Made by a program: the position numbers and the translations under genes. A stretch of 64,000 nt of DNA from Tamarix chinensis (lineage: Eukaryota; Streptophyta; Magnoliopsida; Caryophyllales; Tamaricaceae), in contig CM060173.1 in NCBI GenBank assembly GCA_030549775.1, positions 28,028,032 to 28,092,031 of the forward strand, written 5' to 3'. Shown one piece after another: positions 47,772-58,290 of the stretch. Within the stretch, counting starts at the first letter, position 1. Every line of letters starts with the position of its first letter. The notes beneath the pieces are model-generated. The model was given only the letters and a program-made list of their open reading frames with translations. It did no database searches and was not told the DNA's origin.

Positions 47772-47945
47772 CTTTAGAATTTAGTGCTTCATTATTAGCC
47801 ACAACCCAGCATTTGTGCTTGTCGAGAATGGAATGCTCTTCCTTTTCACCCTTTAACACCATTCCATAACCCTCAATACCTGCAAACCGTATAACCAAAT
47901 GGTTCTCTGGGTTATCAAAGTCCTTCACGACCACATCTCCAACAC
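47772..47945 (-). pseudogene. Exon fragment of a plant signal-peptidase-like (S26) gene
   Basis: On the minus strand an acceptor-like TTTTATTTAG precedes an exon of about 58 codons: VGDVVVKDFDNPENHLVIRF, then AGIEGYGMV, an acidic EKEEHSILDKH stretch and CWVVANNEALNSK. This follows the plan of the plant peptidase S24/S26 family related to signal peptidase I and the mitochondrial IMP proteases: a GDVVV box, a (R)RxAxxEG box and a CWVxAxN box. In canonical enzymes the second box holds the general-base Lys; here it does not, as in some plant members. The 3' edge reads AAAG|CTAG with no GT donor, and the DSR-FGP segment expected next is absent downstream. No upstream exon is seen. It is probably a broken gene or captured exon; the family call rests on memory of motifs. 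Confidence 0.5.
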
Positions 47946-48004
47946 CTAAATAAAACACCATCTCAAGATGTTGAGATTAGAGCACCATCATAGGGACTAG
48001 ACAG

Positions 48005-48665
48005 TACATATAGTGCAAGATGTTGATCAGATTAAAGCACCATCTCAAGCACCTAAATAAAACACATTTTACACGCATAATAATCAGGGCTGAAGAATCT
48101 CTTAGAGAAGCACATAACACAACATTAGGGAAGCAGGGCCAACGTCATGCAGGCACCATGGCTGAGTTAAGGAACAAAGCACTATTTCTAAACAAAGCAA
48201 CTAGTAGCTTCCTCTCCCTCACTGACAAAAGAACCAGATTTTTCCATGACATGATTAAGTCCTAGCAAAAGAAAAACTTCATTGCAGCTATGGAAAAATC
48301 AGATACACAAATGACTACTGTGAAGGAAGTGGAAGATGCCTTCTTAGCCTACTATGTCAACATGCTGGGAATAGTGTCTGAAGCACAGCCAAAAGATCCT
48401 AGAATATTCAGGTAGGGCAGTTGAGTTTGTGAGCAGGAGGTTGCCCAACTGAGCAAACAGGTCACAGAGGTGGAGATTAAATAAGCTTTGTGGTTCATTG
48501 GGTGTGAATACTTCAGTCCAAGGAATGATACTTCACTAATGATGAAGGTGGAGTTGCTGAGCAATACCCTCACTTTTTGTTGATGAGAGGCTCCTATAGA
48601 TGCATATATTAGTATAGATATCCCTGCATATACCCCAGCTATGCCTGAGTGTATATATAACTCTC
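48005..48665 (+). pseudogene. LINE-derived fragment, copy 1
   Basis: Translation in one frame gives LKHHLKHLNKTHF, RHAGTMAELRNKALFLNKA, RTRFFHDMIKS and VEDAFLAYYVNMLG. This is the linker between endonuclease and RT in plant L1-type LINEs (the 'N(T)KFFH...K.RR..I..' region). It continues to a VEIK-stop-ALWFIG segment, after which RT homology ends abruptly. The following 150 bases are non-coding and end TGTATATATAACTCTC. Positions 48137-48665 are closely repeated at 58710-59241. The fragment has no catalytic RT motif. It is a different LINE family from the element that starts at 48854. Confidence 0.65.
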
Positions 48666-48840
48666 CTTATATAATTATAATTTTTTTTCCTTAAACCAAA
48701 AACAAATAACAATACCATCTTCTATCAAGCCAAGAGTTAAGCAGCCACTGTTAAATAATAGTAGAAAGAAGCATCGGGTGTGGAGAGAGTACATCGTGAG
48801 GCTAATAAATGCAAAAATGTTGTACACTAGATCTAAAATA

Positions 48841-48853
48841 AGTCCAATAAAGC
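48841..48853 (+). repeat. Target-site duplication, left, of the LINE
   Basis: AGTCCAATAAAGC here is repeated exactly at 54811-54823, just after the A-rich tail of the LINE. A perfect 13-base duplication fixes both ends of the insertion. Confidence 0.95.
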
Positions 48854-48998
48854 GCTAATGAGTAATGAAAGTTAGCCAAAAATTAGCTGCTTGCCGTACC
48901 AAAAGTCAGCTAGCTAGTAGCCTCCTTTAATTAATTTTCGACAATTGAAGCATTTACGAAACTATTTTCTCTCAAGATGTACCCGTCCAACACCAACA

Positions 48999-49272
48999 CA
49001 AAATACAAAGCCAACCATCCATCTAACATCCAGATTCGACATCAACACACAACAAATTACGTTGATACGAGAAGGTATCACACTTATCATAGATTGGGGA
49101 ATGGGAATAACATCACCAACCGGGGAAACAACTTGCAAAATACAAAGCCAACCATCCATCCAACATCCAGATTCGACATCAACACACAACAAATTACCTT
49201 GATACGAGAAGGTATCACACTTATCATAGATTGGGGAATGGGAATAACATCACCAACCGGGGAAACAACTTG
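48999..49272 (+). repeat. 137-base tandem duplication in the LINE 5' leader
   Basis: Two head-to-tail copies, 48999-49135 and 49136-49272, differ at about two positions (ATCTAAC/ATCCAAC and TTACGTTG/TTACCTTG). The start codon I use for ORF1 (49231) falls in the second copy and has an equivalent ATG in the first (49100 region). Repeated 5' leaders are known in some LINEs, where they can carry promoter activity; here that is inference. Confidence 0.93.
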
Positions 49273-51021
49273 CAGAAGGTGAAGGGGTGGGTTTCAGTGT
49301 TTGTTGATAACCTAGGGAAAGATGTAAAGGAGAAGGAGGTGAAGGATCTGTTTGGTGAGGCTGGAAAGGTGGAAGACGTGTTCATCAGCTGGAAGGTGAG
49401 AAGAGCTTCAAGCCTTCATTTCGGTTTTGTGCGATATGGCGACGAGGAAGATGCATGGGAGGCAGTAAGGAAATTCGACCATGTTTAGCTGCATGGTATA
49501 AAAATGCACGTGAAGATGGCAAGATTTGGGAGGTACGTAGGCAGCATGCAAAACATACAAAAATGCTGGTCTGCAAGAGAGAAGTTCAACAACCACACAA
49601 GTAACCTTAAAGGAAAAGATGCTGCGTGGGATGAGCAAACCTATGCTGAGGTTACAGGGGGTGAGGGTTTGTCGAGTCCACAACGAAATGAGAAGTTGAG
49701 ATACATCAATATTCAGACGATCGCAAAGGACATGGAATGGCTGAAGAGGAGAATTATCGTGGAATCCATGCAACCCTTGCTGCCGGAGCTAGTCACACAA
49801 CGCCTCATATGTTCTTGGAGTACCATCTGTAGAGTAAGGAGCCTTGGCAGGTATAAATTCTTACTCACTTTTGAATCTATAGAAGAAAAAGACAAAGCTT
49901 TGCAGGAGGATAGTATGCTGTGGGATTCATTTCTGATTGTTCGAAATTGGGAAGCTGATGATAAGTGTGTGGTGAGGAGAACATGGGTGGAAATAAAGGG
50001 ACTTCCGGCGTTGGCTTGGAACCAGGAATCTATCAAGAGAATGGCAGAACCATGGGGGAGGTGGATTTGTTGGGAAGAGATGCACGATTATGGGGAATGT
50101 ATGGAAGCCATGAGGGTATTGATCGACACTAAAAGACTAGAGGAAATCAGGGATAAATTCCTGGTGGATGTCGACGGGAAAGAAGTGTTAGTGATGGCAA
50201 AAGAGATAGGCCAAAATTTCCTCCCGTGGCAGCAGAAAAAACTGAATCAAAAGGAACTCTGGCCGGCTTCCTCGTCGTCCGGGGAGGCAGGAGGTTTGAG
50301 CGGGGGAAGATCGATCGGCACAAGAGAGGAAGTTCAACGTTCTAGCTACAAAAGCGTGAGGGTGTTGTCCTCTAGGCAGGAAGATGAAGAGGCAGGCGTG
50401 GCCTCAATTACAAATTCAAGTGTCGAAGAAAAACGCACGACGCATTGGGGGGAGGGAGAATTAATTAAGGATATATGTGGCAGAAAAATGGTAGGATTCG
50501 AAGAGGCTAAGGATGATAGGCCTTTGTGGGAAGTAGAATTATCTCTTGGGGAAGCTGTGGCTATCAGCGAGGAGGGTGAGAAGGAATTATTGGATAAGGG
50601 CTGCGTGGACATCTCTGGGGAATTATCCACCGACAGCTCCAACACTAGAATAGTTTGCCTCAGACAAGATTTGGAGGGGGAGAGGAGGCTTATAGAAGAC
50701 AGGATGTGGCAAGAAAAATTGAAGAAGGACAAACATACATCTCGGGAGGAGGAGTCTTCGAAGTAAAAAGATTATGGGAAGGAAATATCCTCACATATTA
50801 GCCTAAGCATCCCACCGGGTTTTGGAGGTGATGATGGGGTTTTACCAAGGGTAACATTAGATGAAGAGTTGGCCTTGATGGGTAATATGCTTGAAGAGAG
50901 TCGGGTGGAAGAGGAAGTGGAAGAAAGGGAGGAAGCGAGTGCTACTTGGAAAGTTGGGTTGGAGATAGGACTCTCATCTAAAGAAGAAAGGAAATGTCTA
51001 GAAAAAATTGAGGGGTTATGA
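49231..51021 (+). pseudogene. LINE ORF1: RRM and DUF4283-like nucleic-acid-binding protein (two stops)
   Basis: From ATG 49231 the frame continues to TGA 51019-51021 (about 596 codons), crossed by TAG 49486 and TAA 50764. Residues 15-85 form an RNA-recognition motif, with RNP2-like VSVFVDNLGKD and RNP1-like LHFGFVRY. After the stop, LHGIKMHVKMARFGRY continues the fold's linker. Residues about 160-300 resemble the plant retroelement DUF4283 domain (YKFLLTFESIEEKDKAL, MLWDSFLIVRNWE, WVEIKGLPALAW). The C-terminal third is acidic and low-complexity. ORF1 of such LINEs binds the element RNA. The TAG replaces a residue in HV-stop-LHG, plausibly Trp (TGG). Confidence 0.85.
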
Positions 51022-51099
51022 AGGAGTCAAAGAAAAGCGAAAAATAAGGTAAGGTAAAGAGAGACGGGAAGGTTGGGGTGTAGCAGTATTGGGTTTTCT

Positions 51100-54000
51100 A
51101 TGATAGTTGTAAGTTGGAACGTAAGGGGAATTGGTGCTGTGGGCAAACTATCGTGTATTCAAGCAGTGATTACAAAAGAGAGACCTTAGATCTGTTGACT
51201 AGTTGAGACAAAACATCACGTGGTGTCAGATAGTTAGAAGGAGACGGTGTGGAGGAATGGGGGGATCGAATGGAGTGATTCACCAGCTTAAGGAAGGAGT
51301 GGGGGATTGATATTGGGCTGGGATCCTCAGCGGTTTGGAGTCCAAAACATCAAGAGGGGTACTAGATGGATTCTCATAGAAGGAGGGTTAGGGTTTACTC
51401 AGTTTGAATGTGCGGTGTTACTTGTATATGGTTACTCAGATAATAGAAATAGGAAGGAATTATGGCAAGAATTGTGGGATGTGGGACAAAGTTGTAATAG
51501 GCCGCTTTTGGTGATGAGGGATTTTAATGAAGTACGACAACAGAATGAGAGAAAAGGGGGTCGAGTGGACGCTAACAGTGTCAGTTTCTTTAACAACTGG
51601 ATTGAAGAGATGGGCCTCATTGATTTACCACCCTCCAACGTGAAGTATTCATGGTTGAGGGCTGATTATGCCAGCCTCCTAGATCGTTTTCTGATTGATC
51701 CAGCTTGGTTATCTGTTTTTCCAGATTTGTTTAGCACGGATTTGGAGCGATCGTTATCGGACCATACCCCGATTTGTCTGTCTATCAGGAATGGGGGTGA
51801 CGGGCCGAAGCCGTTTAGATCCTGGGATATGTGGTTCTCTCATCCAAAGTTCCAAAGTTTTGTGACTGAATGTTGGGTCAAGCTTGAAGAGGGATCATGT
51901 CAAGATAATCTGAAGAAAATAAAGGGTTTGTTAAAAGCCTGGAATAGAGACATATTCAGGGATATTGATACAAAAATAAGACTACTTGATTCAGAATTGA
52001 TGAAGTTAAGTGATCCGAATGCGACCGTAGATGGTGATGAAGAGAAGATCGCGAGAAGAGTATCCCTGGAAAGTCAACTATGGAAATGGAACAAGAGAAG
52101 AGAAGTGTATTGGATGCAGATCGCAAAGATTAAAGGGTTCAAGGAACAGGATAGGAATACAAAATTCTTTCATGCAGTGGCATCTATTAGGAAGAAGAAG
52201 GCTAGGATAAGCATATTAATGGAGAAGGGCACATCGATTACAGATCCTACAAAAATCAAGCAGGTGATCGTGGATTATTTTGAAGGCCTGTATAGTAGTG
52301 TGGATTTGCCGGATATTAGTATTTTGGAAGAGGGTTTCTATAAGATTTCAGAGGAGCAGAGAAGTGATTTGGACAACATCCCTAGAAGGGAGGAAGTCAA
52401 GAAAGCAGTGTGGGATTGTACACCTCTCAAAGCTCCAAGGTATGACAGGTATCATATGGGTTTCATCCAAAAAATGTGGGGAGTCATCGGGGAAAAATTC
52501 ACGGATTCAGTCTTAGAATTTTTTCTGACGAGTAGAATGCCAAAAGGGGTAAACACCACTCTACTTACGTTAATCCCTAAAGTCGAAAAACCGGAGGAAA
52601 CCAACCAGTTCAGGCCTATCAGCTTGATAGGATGTATTTATAAGGTCATTGCAAAGATCCTGGCACACAGATTGAAACAAGTTGTGGGCAATTTGGTGAG
52701 CAATTCACAGTCAGCCTTCATAGAGGGAAGAAGCATCATGGATGGGGTTCTGGTAGCAAATGAGATTGTCCAATGGGTTAAGAAGAAAAGAGGAGCGACT
52801 GGGCTATTGGTCAAGCTAGACTTCCAAAAGGCTTATGATAGTATTAGGTGGGACTTTGTGGATAAAATCATGAGCATCATGGGTTTTGGAAGCATCTAGA
52901 GAGGTTGAATAAAGGAATGTATTTCAACGGCTAGTATTTCCGTTCTTATTAACAGGTCACCGACTTTGCCTTTCAAGATGAAGAGGGGTCTCAGACAAGG
53001 GGATCCCATGTCACCGTTCTTGTTTGTATTGGCTGTGGAGGCGTTCAATCAACTTATTAGAAGAGGCATGAATAAAGGGTTGGTCCGTGGGTTGAAAGTG
53101 GGGAATGATAATGGTGAGGTCACTCATCTTCAGTTCGCCGATGATACTATGATTTTTTGCGAGACGCCGTATGAGAATATAAGAAATTGGAGGAGGTTGC
53201 TTGACTGTTTTCACTTAGTGTCAGGATTGAGTGTAAACTACGAAAAATCGGAGATGATAGGGCTTGGGGTGGAACCACACTTTCTGAAGGAGGAAGCAGA
53301 GATTATGAATTGTAGGATCAGCACTTTACCAACTTCTTATCTTGGATTACCTTTGGGAGCAAATGCTAGCAGCGGTTAGGTGTGGAAACCGGTGGTGGAG
53401 AAGATCAGACAAAGGTTGGCAGGATGGAAATCAAAACTTCTTTCAAGAGCAGGGAGACTGGTTTTAATAAAGAGTGTTCTAAAAAGTGTATCGGTGTATT
53501 TTATGAGTCTGTTTAGGATTCCAAAAGGAGTAGTCAAGGAGATTATTAAGATTCAAAGGCAGTTCTTCTGGAGTAGCTGTGGAAAAAGAAAGAAGTTACC
53601 ATTGATTAGCTGGAAGGTGATACAGAGACCAAAGGGTCTAAGGGGTTTGGGCGTCGGGGATCTAACCATGAGAAATAACGCTCTTTTATTTAAATGGTGG
53701 TGGAGTTTCTTTACGACGGAGAGAGCATCATGGAAGAGGGTTATCCAATCTATTTACTCAGAGGATCGTTTTGGCACCCTACAGATTCCAGAGAAGAAGA
53801 GGGATTGGTCACCATGGGTGGACATTGTGAAAGCAGGCGGGACAGATTCCACTCTCAGCTCTGGTTTGAAGATCATCATTGGAGAGGGTAGCAGAGTCAG
53901 CTTTTGGAGTGATAGATGGATGGAGCATGGTCCGCTAAAATCAATATTCCCGAGACTTTTTATGATATCTGATCAGAAGGACGGAAATATAGCTGATATG

Positions 54001-54699
54001 GGTTCGTGGGATGGAGATCATTGGCACTAGTAGTTTCTATGGAGGAGGCATGTGTTCGATTGGGAGGAAAGACAAAGGGAACAAATGGAGCATTTGGTCA
54101 ATCAGATTAAATTACATAGGGGGAGACAGGATGGTATCAGTTGGGGTTATAACGCGACGGGCATATTCTCGGTCAAATCTTATTGTGAAGCTTCATATCA
54201 AAAAGCGCATGGGGAGAATTTGAATAACAATGTTTGTAGTCGGGTGTGGTGTGGGTTGGCACCACCGAGAATCAAGTTGATCACATGGTTCGCGATACAA
54301 CAAAGACTCAATACGAGAGATAGATTGATCAGACTTCGGATTGGCAATGTCAGTGATACAGGATGCCCTTTTTGCAAGGAAGCTCAAGAATCAATAAATC
54401 ATGTTTTTCTCCATTGTAGTGTAACAGGGAAGTTATGGTATGAGATATGTGATTGGCTTGGAAGGACTTGGGTGATGCCAAGATCTACTGAAGAAACTAC
54501 TAAAATTTGGTTAGGAGGTAAGGAGAAGGGCTTGCAGGGGGAAATTTGGTCAACAGCTTTCTTTGCCATAATAGGGACGATTTGGAAATTCAGAAATAAA
54601 GCTATCTTCGATAATACCCAAATCTGCAGAAATTGGATGGCGTTACTTATAAAACAAATAATTGGGTTCTGGATCAAGCATAGAAGAGACAATCCCTGA
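51100..54699 (+). pseudogene. LINE ORF2: AP endonuclease, reverse transcriptase, zf-RVT (nine stops)
   Basis: From ATG 51100 one frame runs to TGA 54697-54699, about 1200 codons. Domains: APE-type endonuclease (MIVVSWNVRGIG at the start, LVETKHH, DFNEVRQQNERKGG, SLSDHTPI); a linker (DRNTKFFHAVASIRKKKARI); RT (NQFRPISLIGCIYKVIAKIL, QSAFIEGRSI, LVKLDFQKAYDSIRWDF, RGLRQGDPMSPFLF, FADD at 53134-53145); and a zf-RVT region (WCGLAPPRIKLITWF, CPFCKEAQESINHVFLHC). Stops: 51187, 51196, 51235, 51289, 52897, 52906, 53377, 54028, 54031. The GDFNE Gly is Arg here. The catalytic FADD motif is intact, but no full protein can be made. The reading frame shows no indel. Confidence 0.93.
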
Positions 54700-54810
54700 T
54701 AGAATAGATGAGGTGGTCCATAATGTCCAAGTTTTTCTGTGAGATACTATTCATTAGGGGTTTTTATTGTTACTTTTCTTAATGGATGTAATTCCCAATT
54801 ATCAAAAAAA

Positions 54811-54823
54811 AGTCCAATAAAGC
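54811..54823 (+). repeat. Target-site duplication, right, of the LINE
   Basis: AGTCCAATAAAGC, identical to 48841-48853, follows the element's A-rich tail. Confidence 0.95.
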
Positions 54824-55216
54824 ATTGTTCATGTTTTCTTTTCATTTTTGGTAATGTCACTTGTCAAAGATGCCAGCATCCAAAGCTACTAATACATGCA
54901 GTGAGATTTTCGCCCAATGCATTTAGTGATACATCGTCAAAGCCAAAGAAAAGAAAAGATAGTATAAATGTCATTCAGCTGAGACCATATATGTTCAACC
55001 ATTATAGGATGACTATCTCAAAGCATGACTCAGTGTAGATGACTTAAGATACAAGATCGGCTTCAAATTTTTAAGGAAAACATTTTCATCTAGGTGGACA
55101 ACAACTACAAGGCTTGATTGGTGCAAACAAAAACACGAACGATGCCCAAAGCATCTCCAAAATATTAACCACCCTAAGTACGTATTATAGGATCCATTTC
55201 TTCTCCATTACTCCAA

Positions 55217-55262
<46 letters not shown>

Positions 55263-55639
55263 AGTTTTCGCTGAAGAAAATTTTCTGCTGGTGCGAAGGT
55301 AGTGGACCTCTTTTCATTTCCTCGGGCTCTGCGCGAATAATACAAATCAGGAAAAACACTTTAACTAGTATTTTATAAAAGGATAATGCTATCTCTACAG
55401 CTAAATTCTTACAGCTCCTTTACAACCAAGTACGTGGTTTCCTAAGTGGCTAAAGTTAAGAACAAAAAGAAAAAGAAAAAAGAATTTTCTTTTCTCACGC
55501 AATTTATTTTTAGACACCATATTTCTGCCTCTCTCCTTTTTGCAATTTAAGAAATTTCTTTCTCCACTCATATTTCACCAACGATTTCATAATTTTTTGT
55601 AGCCTCAACTCTCAATTTCACTATTGTAATGGATACCAG
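54824..55639. other. Intergenic sequence, no gene seen
   Basis: This continues the sequence interrupted by the LINE. An open frame at 54739-55038 crosses the LINE tail and is not a gene. GGATAATGCTATCTCTACAGC near 55380 looks like a MITE terminus, without a partner that I could find. The last eight bases, GATACCAG, belong to the hAT duplication. Confidence 0.5.
55219..55259. repeat. (TA)n microsatellite
   Basis: About 20 uninterrupted TA units. An open frame covering it (55114-55302) is repeat-driven. Confidence 0.97.
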
Positions 55640-56312
55640 TAGAGCTGTTCACGGTTCAAACATCTAATATTTCAGATATTTGATTATCGGATATCCAAAA
55701 TTTCGGATATCTAAAATTGATATTTGATATTTGATTTGAAACTTCGGATATTCAAAAGATCGGATATTTAAATTTTTGGATCGGATATCAAATATAACCG
55801 ATATTATCCGAATAAAATTTTAAATATAAAAAAACTACCAAATCACAAATATATTTAATATTATCCATTTTACTAAGCAAATATCTGATAAGCTCAGTGA
55901 ATATTTAACATACTCAACAAATATCTGATGTTAAAATTAAAATAATGAAGGGGTGGGTGGGATCTATCGGCACGCATAATATTTTTATTTTTTTGTATAA
56001 ATATCTAAAAAAGGATTATATTAAAAATATAATTTCAACTAAATTAAATTTTGGTTCAAATAATAAATAAAATAAGTAAAAATTATACACACACACACAT
56101 ATAAATTTATTTATATACAATCATATATAAAATAAAAAAATATAAAAATGTATAAATATTATTCTTCGGATCAGATATTATTTATATTTGTTGGATCAAA
56201 TATTTGGTTTGTTTGACTTTTAATTTACCAGATTGGTTATTTGCTTTTTTGGACTGAATTGCTTCGAATATCGGATCAAATAAACAAATATCGGATAACA
56301 TGAACAGTCCTA
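55640..56312. mobile_element. hAT-type MITE
   Basis: 8-bp duplications GATACCAG (55632-55639) and GATACCAA (56313-56320) match at 7 of 8 bases. The terminal inverted repeats are TAGAGCTGTTCA and TGAACAGTCCTA, like the TAGGGxTGTTCA ends of many plant hAT MITEs. The 673-bp interior is AT-rich and full of self-complementary GGATATC / GATATCGGAT motifs, and encodes nothing. Movement would rely on a hAT transposase from elsewhere. Strand is undefined. Confidence 0.88.
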
Positions 56313-56320
56313 GATACCAA

Positions 56321-57248
56321 GACAGTGACGACGAACTTGCTCTTGGATGTGAACGACAAAGATTTTAAAGTTGAACACTATTTATCATCAGTGTTGGACG
56401 AAAATGGAGATGGAGACTAAAAAATAAAGATGAAAAATATAAATTTTTTTTTTCAAATTTAAGAGACATATACGTGTGTGTGCGCGCGCGCTCGCTTTGC
56501 TGATTAGCATTGTAAAGAGAATCAAAGAAGACCAATACAAAATGAATTAGAAAAAAATTAAAAGTCAAAAGTTTTTTCTATAGAAAAAACAGAAAGAAAT
56601 AAAGAGAAAAAAATGAATTAGAGAATACAAAAGTGAGTAAGTAAAATTTGTTGATTTTAAAGAAGAAGAATGAAAATATATAGAAAATTTGTTAATTTTT
56701 AGACATTTAAATTTTGATTTTGGAGCAAGTACATTCATTTTTTTAGCGTCAAAATGAAACGAATAGCAAAAAAAAAAGCAGGGAAAGGAGGAAGAAATAT
56801 ATAGCCTAGAGACAGCGACAGACAAGTTGATGGACGTAAAAAGAAGTTGTAAAATTTCGGTCATAACCGTAGCATTGCTGTTTATAAAAATAGATGCCTA
56901 CAAAATAATCAATATATGACATATTTAAAACAATATTAAAAACTTGGAAATGGGCATACGTATTAACAATATCCTTAAGTTCGGGACAGATATAGCAATC
57001 TCAAAGTAGCATCAAGTTTATACTATACAATACTCGCTGCAATGACAATAAAAAGGATCAGTATCATAAATGCATTTAATCTTCAAATGACATAAATGCA
57101 TCAACCTAAGAAACAAGAGAAAAAAGATATTCTTGCATTTTATCCCCCTAACTTCCCCCTTATTTCCTTAATTATCCCCTCCGTCAATCCCCCTCCCTCT
57201 AATTCCTCTTATGCGACAGTATCAAGATTCTTCCCGTTCGTACTTCTT
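56321..57248. other. AT-rich sequence, no gene seen
   Basis: It contains poly-A blocks (56400-56800) and a GTGTGTGTGCGCGCGCGC run (about 56474-56490), potentially Z-forming DNA. Minus-strand open frames 56365-56568 and 56565-56864 are low-complexity. An open frame at 57096-57431 overlaps the hypothetical membrane-protein ORF on the other strand and is probably a shadow. Confidence 0.5.
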
Positions 57249-57536
57249 CTAATAGAAGATAATCATGATCAGTGTCATAATGGAAAAAGAAACGATCGGA
57301 GAGAGCACCATAACCCAGAAATGTGGCAAAACCATAGAGAGCGGGTAAGCGTAAATGGCTGCGATAGAGCAATCAATTCCAATCAGAACAATTACCATGG
57401 CAATTACGGGATAAAGTTCCTTCGACAGTAGCACAAAGAACAATGGGAGGGAGCTCAGTAGGAGAAGCAAGCACACTACTCGTCCCCACAAGCCAATGGA
57501 TTCATTCTTATTTACCAAAACTATCATAGCCAGCAA
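57249..57536 (-). CDS. Hypothetical small membrane protein (doubtful)
   Basis: The frame encodes 95 residues and is open for about eight further codons upstream (LLGADLSAL). The product is strongly hydrophobic with three or four likely membrane segments: about residues 17-40 (CLLLLLSSLPLFFVLL), 42-60 (YPVIAMVIVLIGI), 60-75 and 76-94 (SPIVSFSIMTLIMI). Charged residues lie between segments (KNESIGLWGRV, SKELYP), which looks less random than the surrounding low-complexity frames. I recognise no family. No homologous exon is visible upstream to 57950. It could be the last exon of a decayed membrane-protein gene or a chance frame. Confidence 0.22.
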   Translation of the reverse strand: MLAMIVLVNKNESIGLWGRVVCLLLLLSSLPLFFVLLSKELYPVIAMVIVLIGIDCSIAAIYAYPLSMVLPHFWVMVLSPIVSFSIMTLIMIIFY

Positions 57537-57954
57537 GGCAGAGAGATCTGCACCTAGTAGAATTTTTCCTAACCCAGATTCTACTAAAATTTGGTCGAAA
57601 GGAGGTCGGTACTCACAAGACTAGTTCGTACTATCTGCCTGCTATAGTGGCATGGTTGTTGATGCAGCTAGCGCTGTCGCATTAGACGATGGCTTAGCCC
57701 AGTCATTCTCACTAATTGATTGCAATGACCGTGGTGGAACAACATTTTTAGATTGCCAAAAATTTTTGGGGGACTGCTCTGGATAGTGGTGATGAGGCAG
57801 ATGCTCCAACCCTATCGTTAGCCGCAGCGATGGCTAATGTTCTTGTTCTAGTGAAGAGGAAGGTGGTGTAGCGAACATGGAGGACTTAAATGAAAAATAT
57901 GATGATGGTGGTGGTGATTGAACTTATGTGTTAGAAACTACACACACTATGGTA
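57537..57954. other. Unassigned sequence upstream of the membrane ORF
   Basis: Moderate GC content with trinucleotide-rich patches (GATGATGGTGGTGGTG near 57900). No open frame of useful length; the strand and nature of any former gene are unclear. Confidence 0.4.
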
Positions 57955-58290
57955 TATATAGTCAAATAGGGCAATTTTAAAATGTTAAATAGGATAATTA
58001 TAAATTTTTTTTATTATAGATGATCTAATAGAGCAATTGAAATTTTCCTTAATTGATTCTAACAAATAGTGTAATATAAAACATCCCCTATTTGATCCAA
58101 TCTAATAGGGCAATTAATAATAATTGTCTTGTTTGATCATAATAAATATTGCAATAATAAAATTCCCCCTTTATTCTTAAAAAATAGGGTAATGAATTTT
58201 TTTCCTATTTGATACAATCTAGTATGGCAATATATTAAAATACCCTTATTTGATTCTATCTAATATGGAATTAAATAATATTAGTCTTTA
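57955..58290. repeat. Degenerate tandem repeat, about 60-65-base unit
   Basis: Five or six imperfect units are built around 'ATTTGATCCAATCTAATAGG' followed by GCAATT. Examples start near 57958, 58018, 58099 and 58218. Some arms carry CCCCTTTATT or CCCTTATTTGATTCTA. Divergence is high, so the array is old. No coding potential. Confidence 0.7.

Larger units (their letters stand above)
48854..54810 (+). mobile_element. L1-type LINE, near full length, inactivated by stops
   Basis: This 5957-bp insertion is bounded by perfect 13-base TSDs and ends in a short A-rich tail (ATCAAAAAAA, 54801-54810). It has a 5' leader with a 137-base tandem duplication, ORF1 (RRM plus a DUF4283-like domain) and ORF2 (endonuclease, RT, zf-RVT). 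Both ORFs are in frame 1 with no frameshift. They carry 11 premature stops, nine of them TAG or TGA. Exact TSDs suggest a recent insertion relative to the 4-of-5 TSDs of the LTRs; the stop pattern fits methylation-driven G-to-A change. It lies in a GC-richer patch than its flanks. Confidence 0.95.

Noticed and set aside
48020..48265. Host gene with an AELRNKALFLNKA region
   Set aside because: The same sequence occurs at 58710 onward, and the reading matches the linker of plant LINE ORF2, so it is a retroelement fragment.
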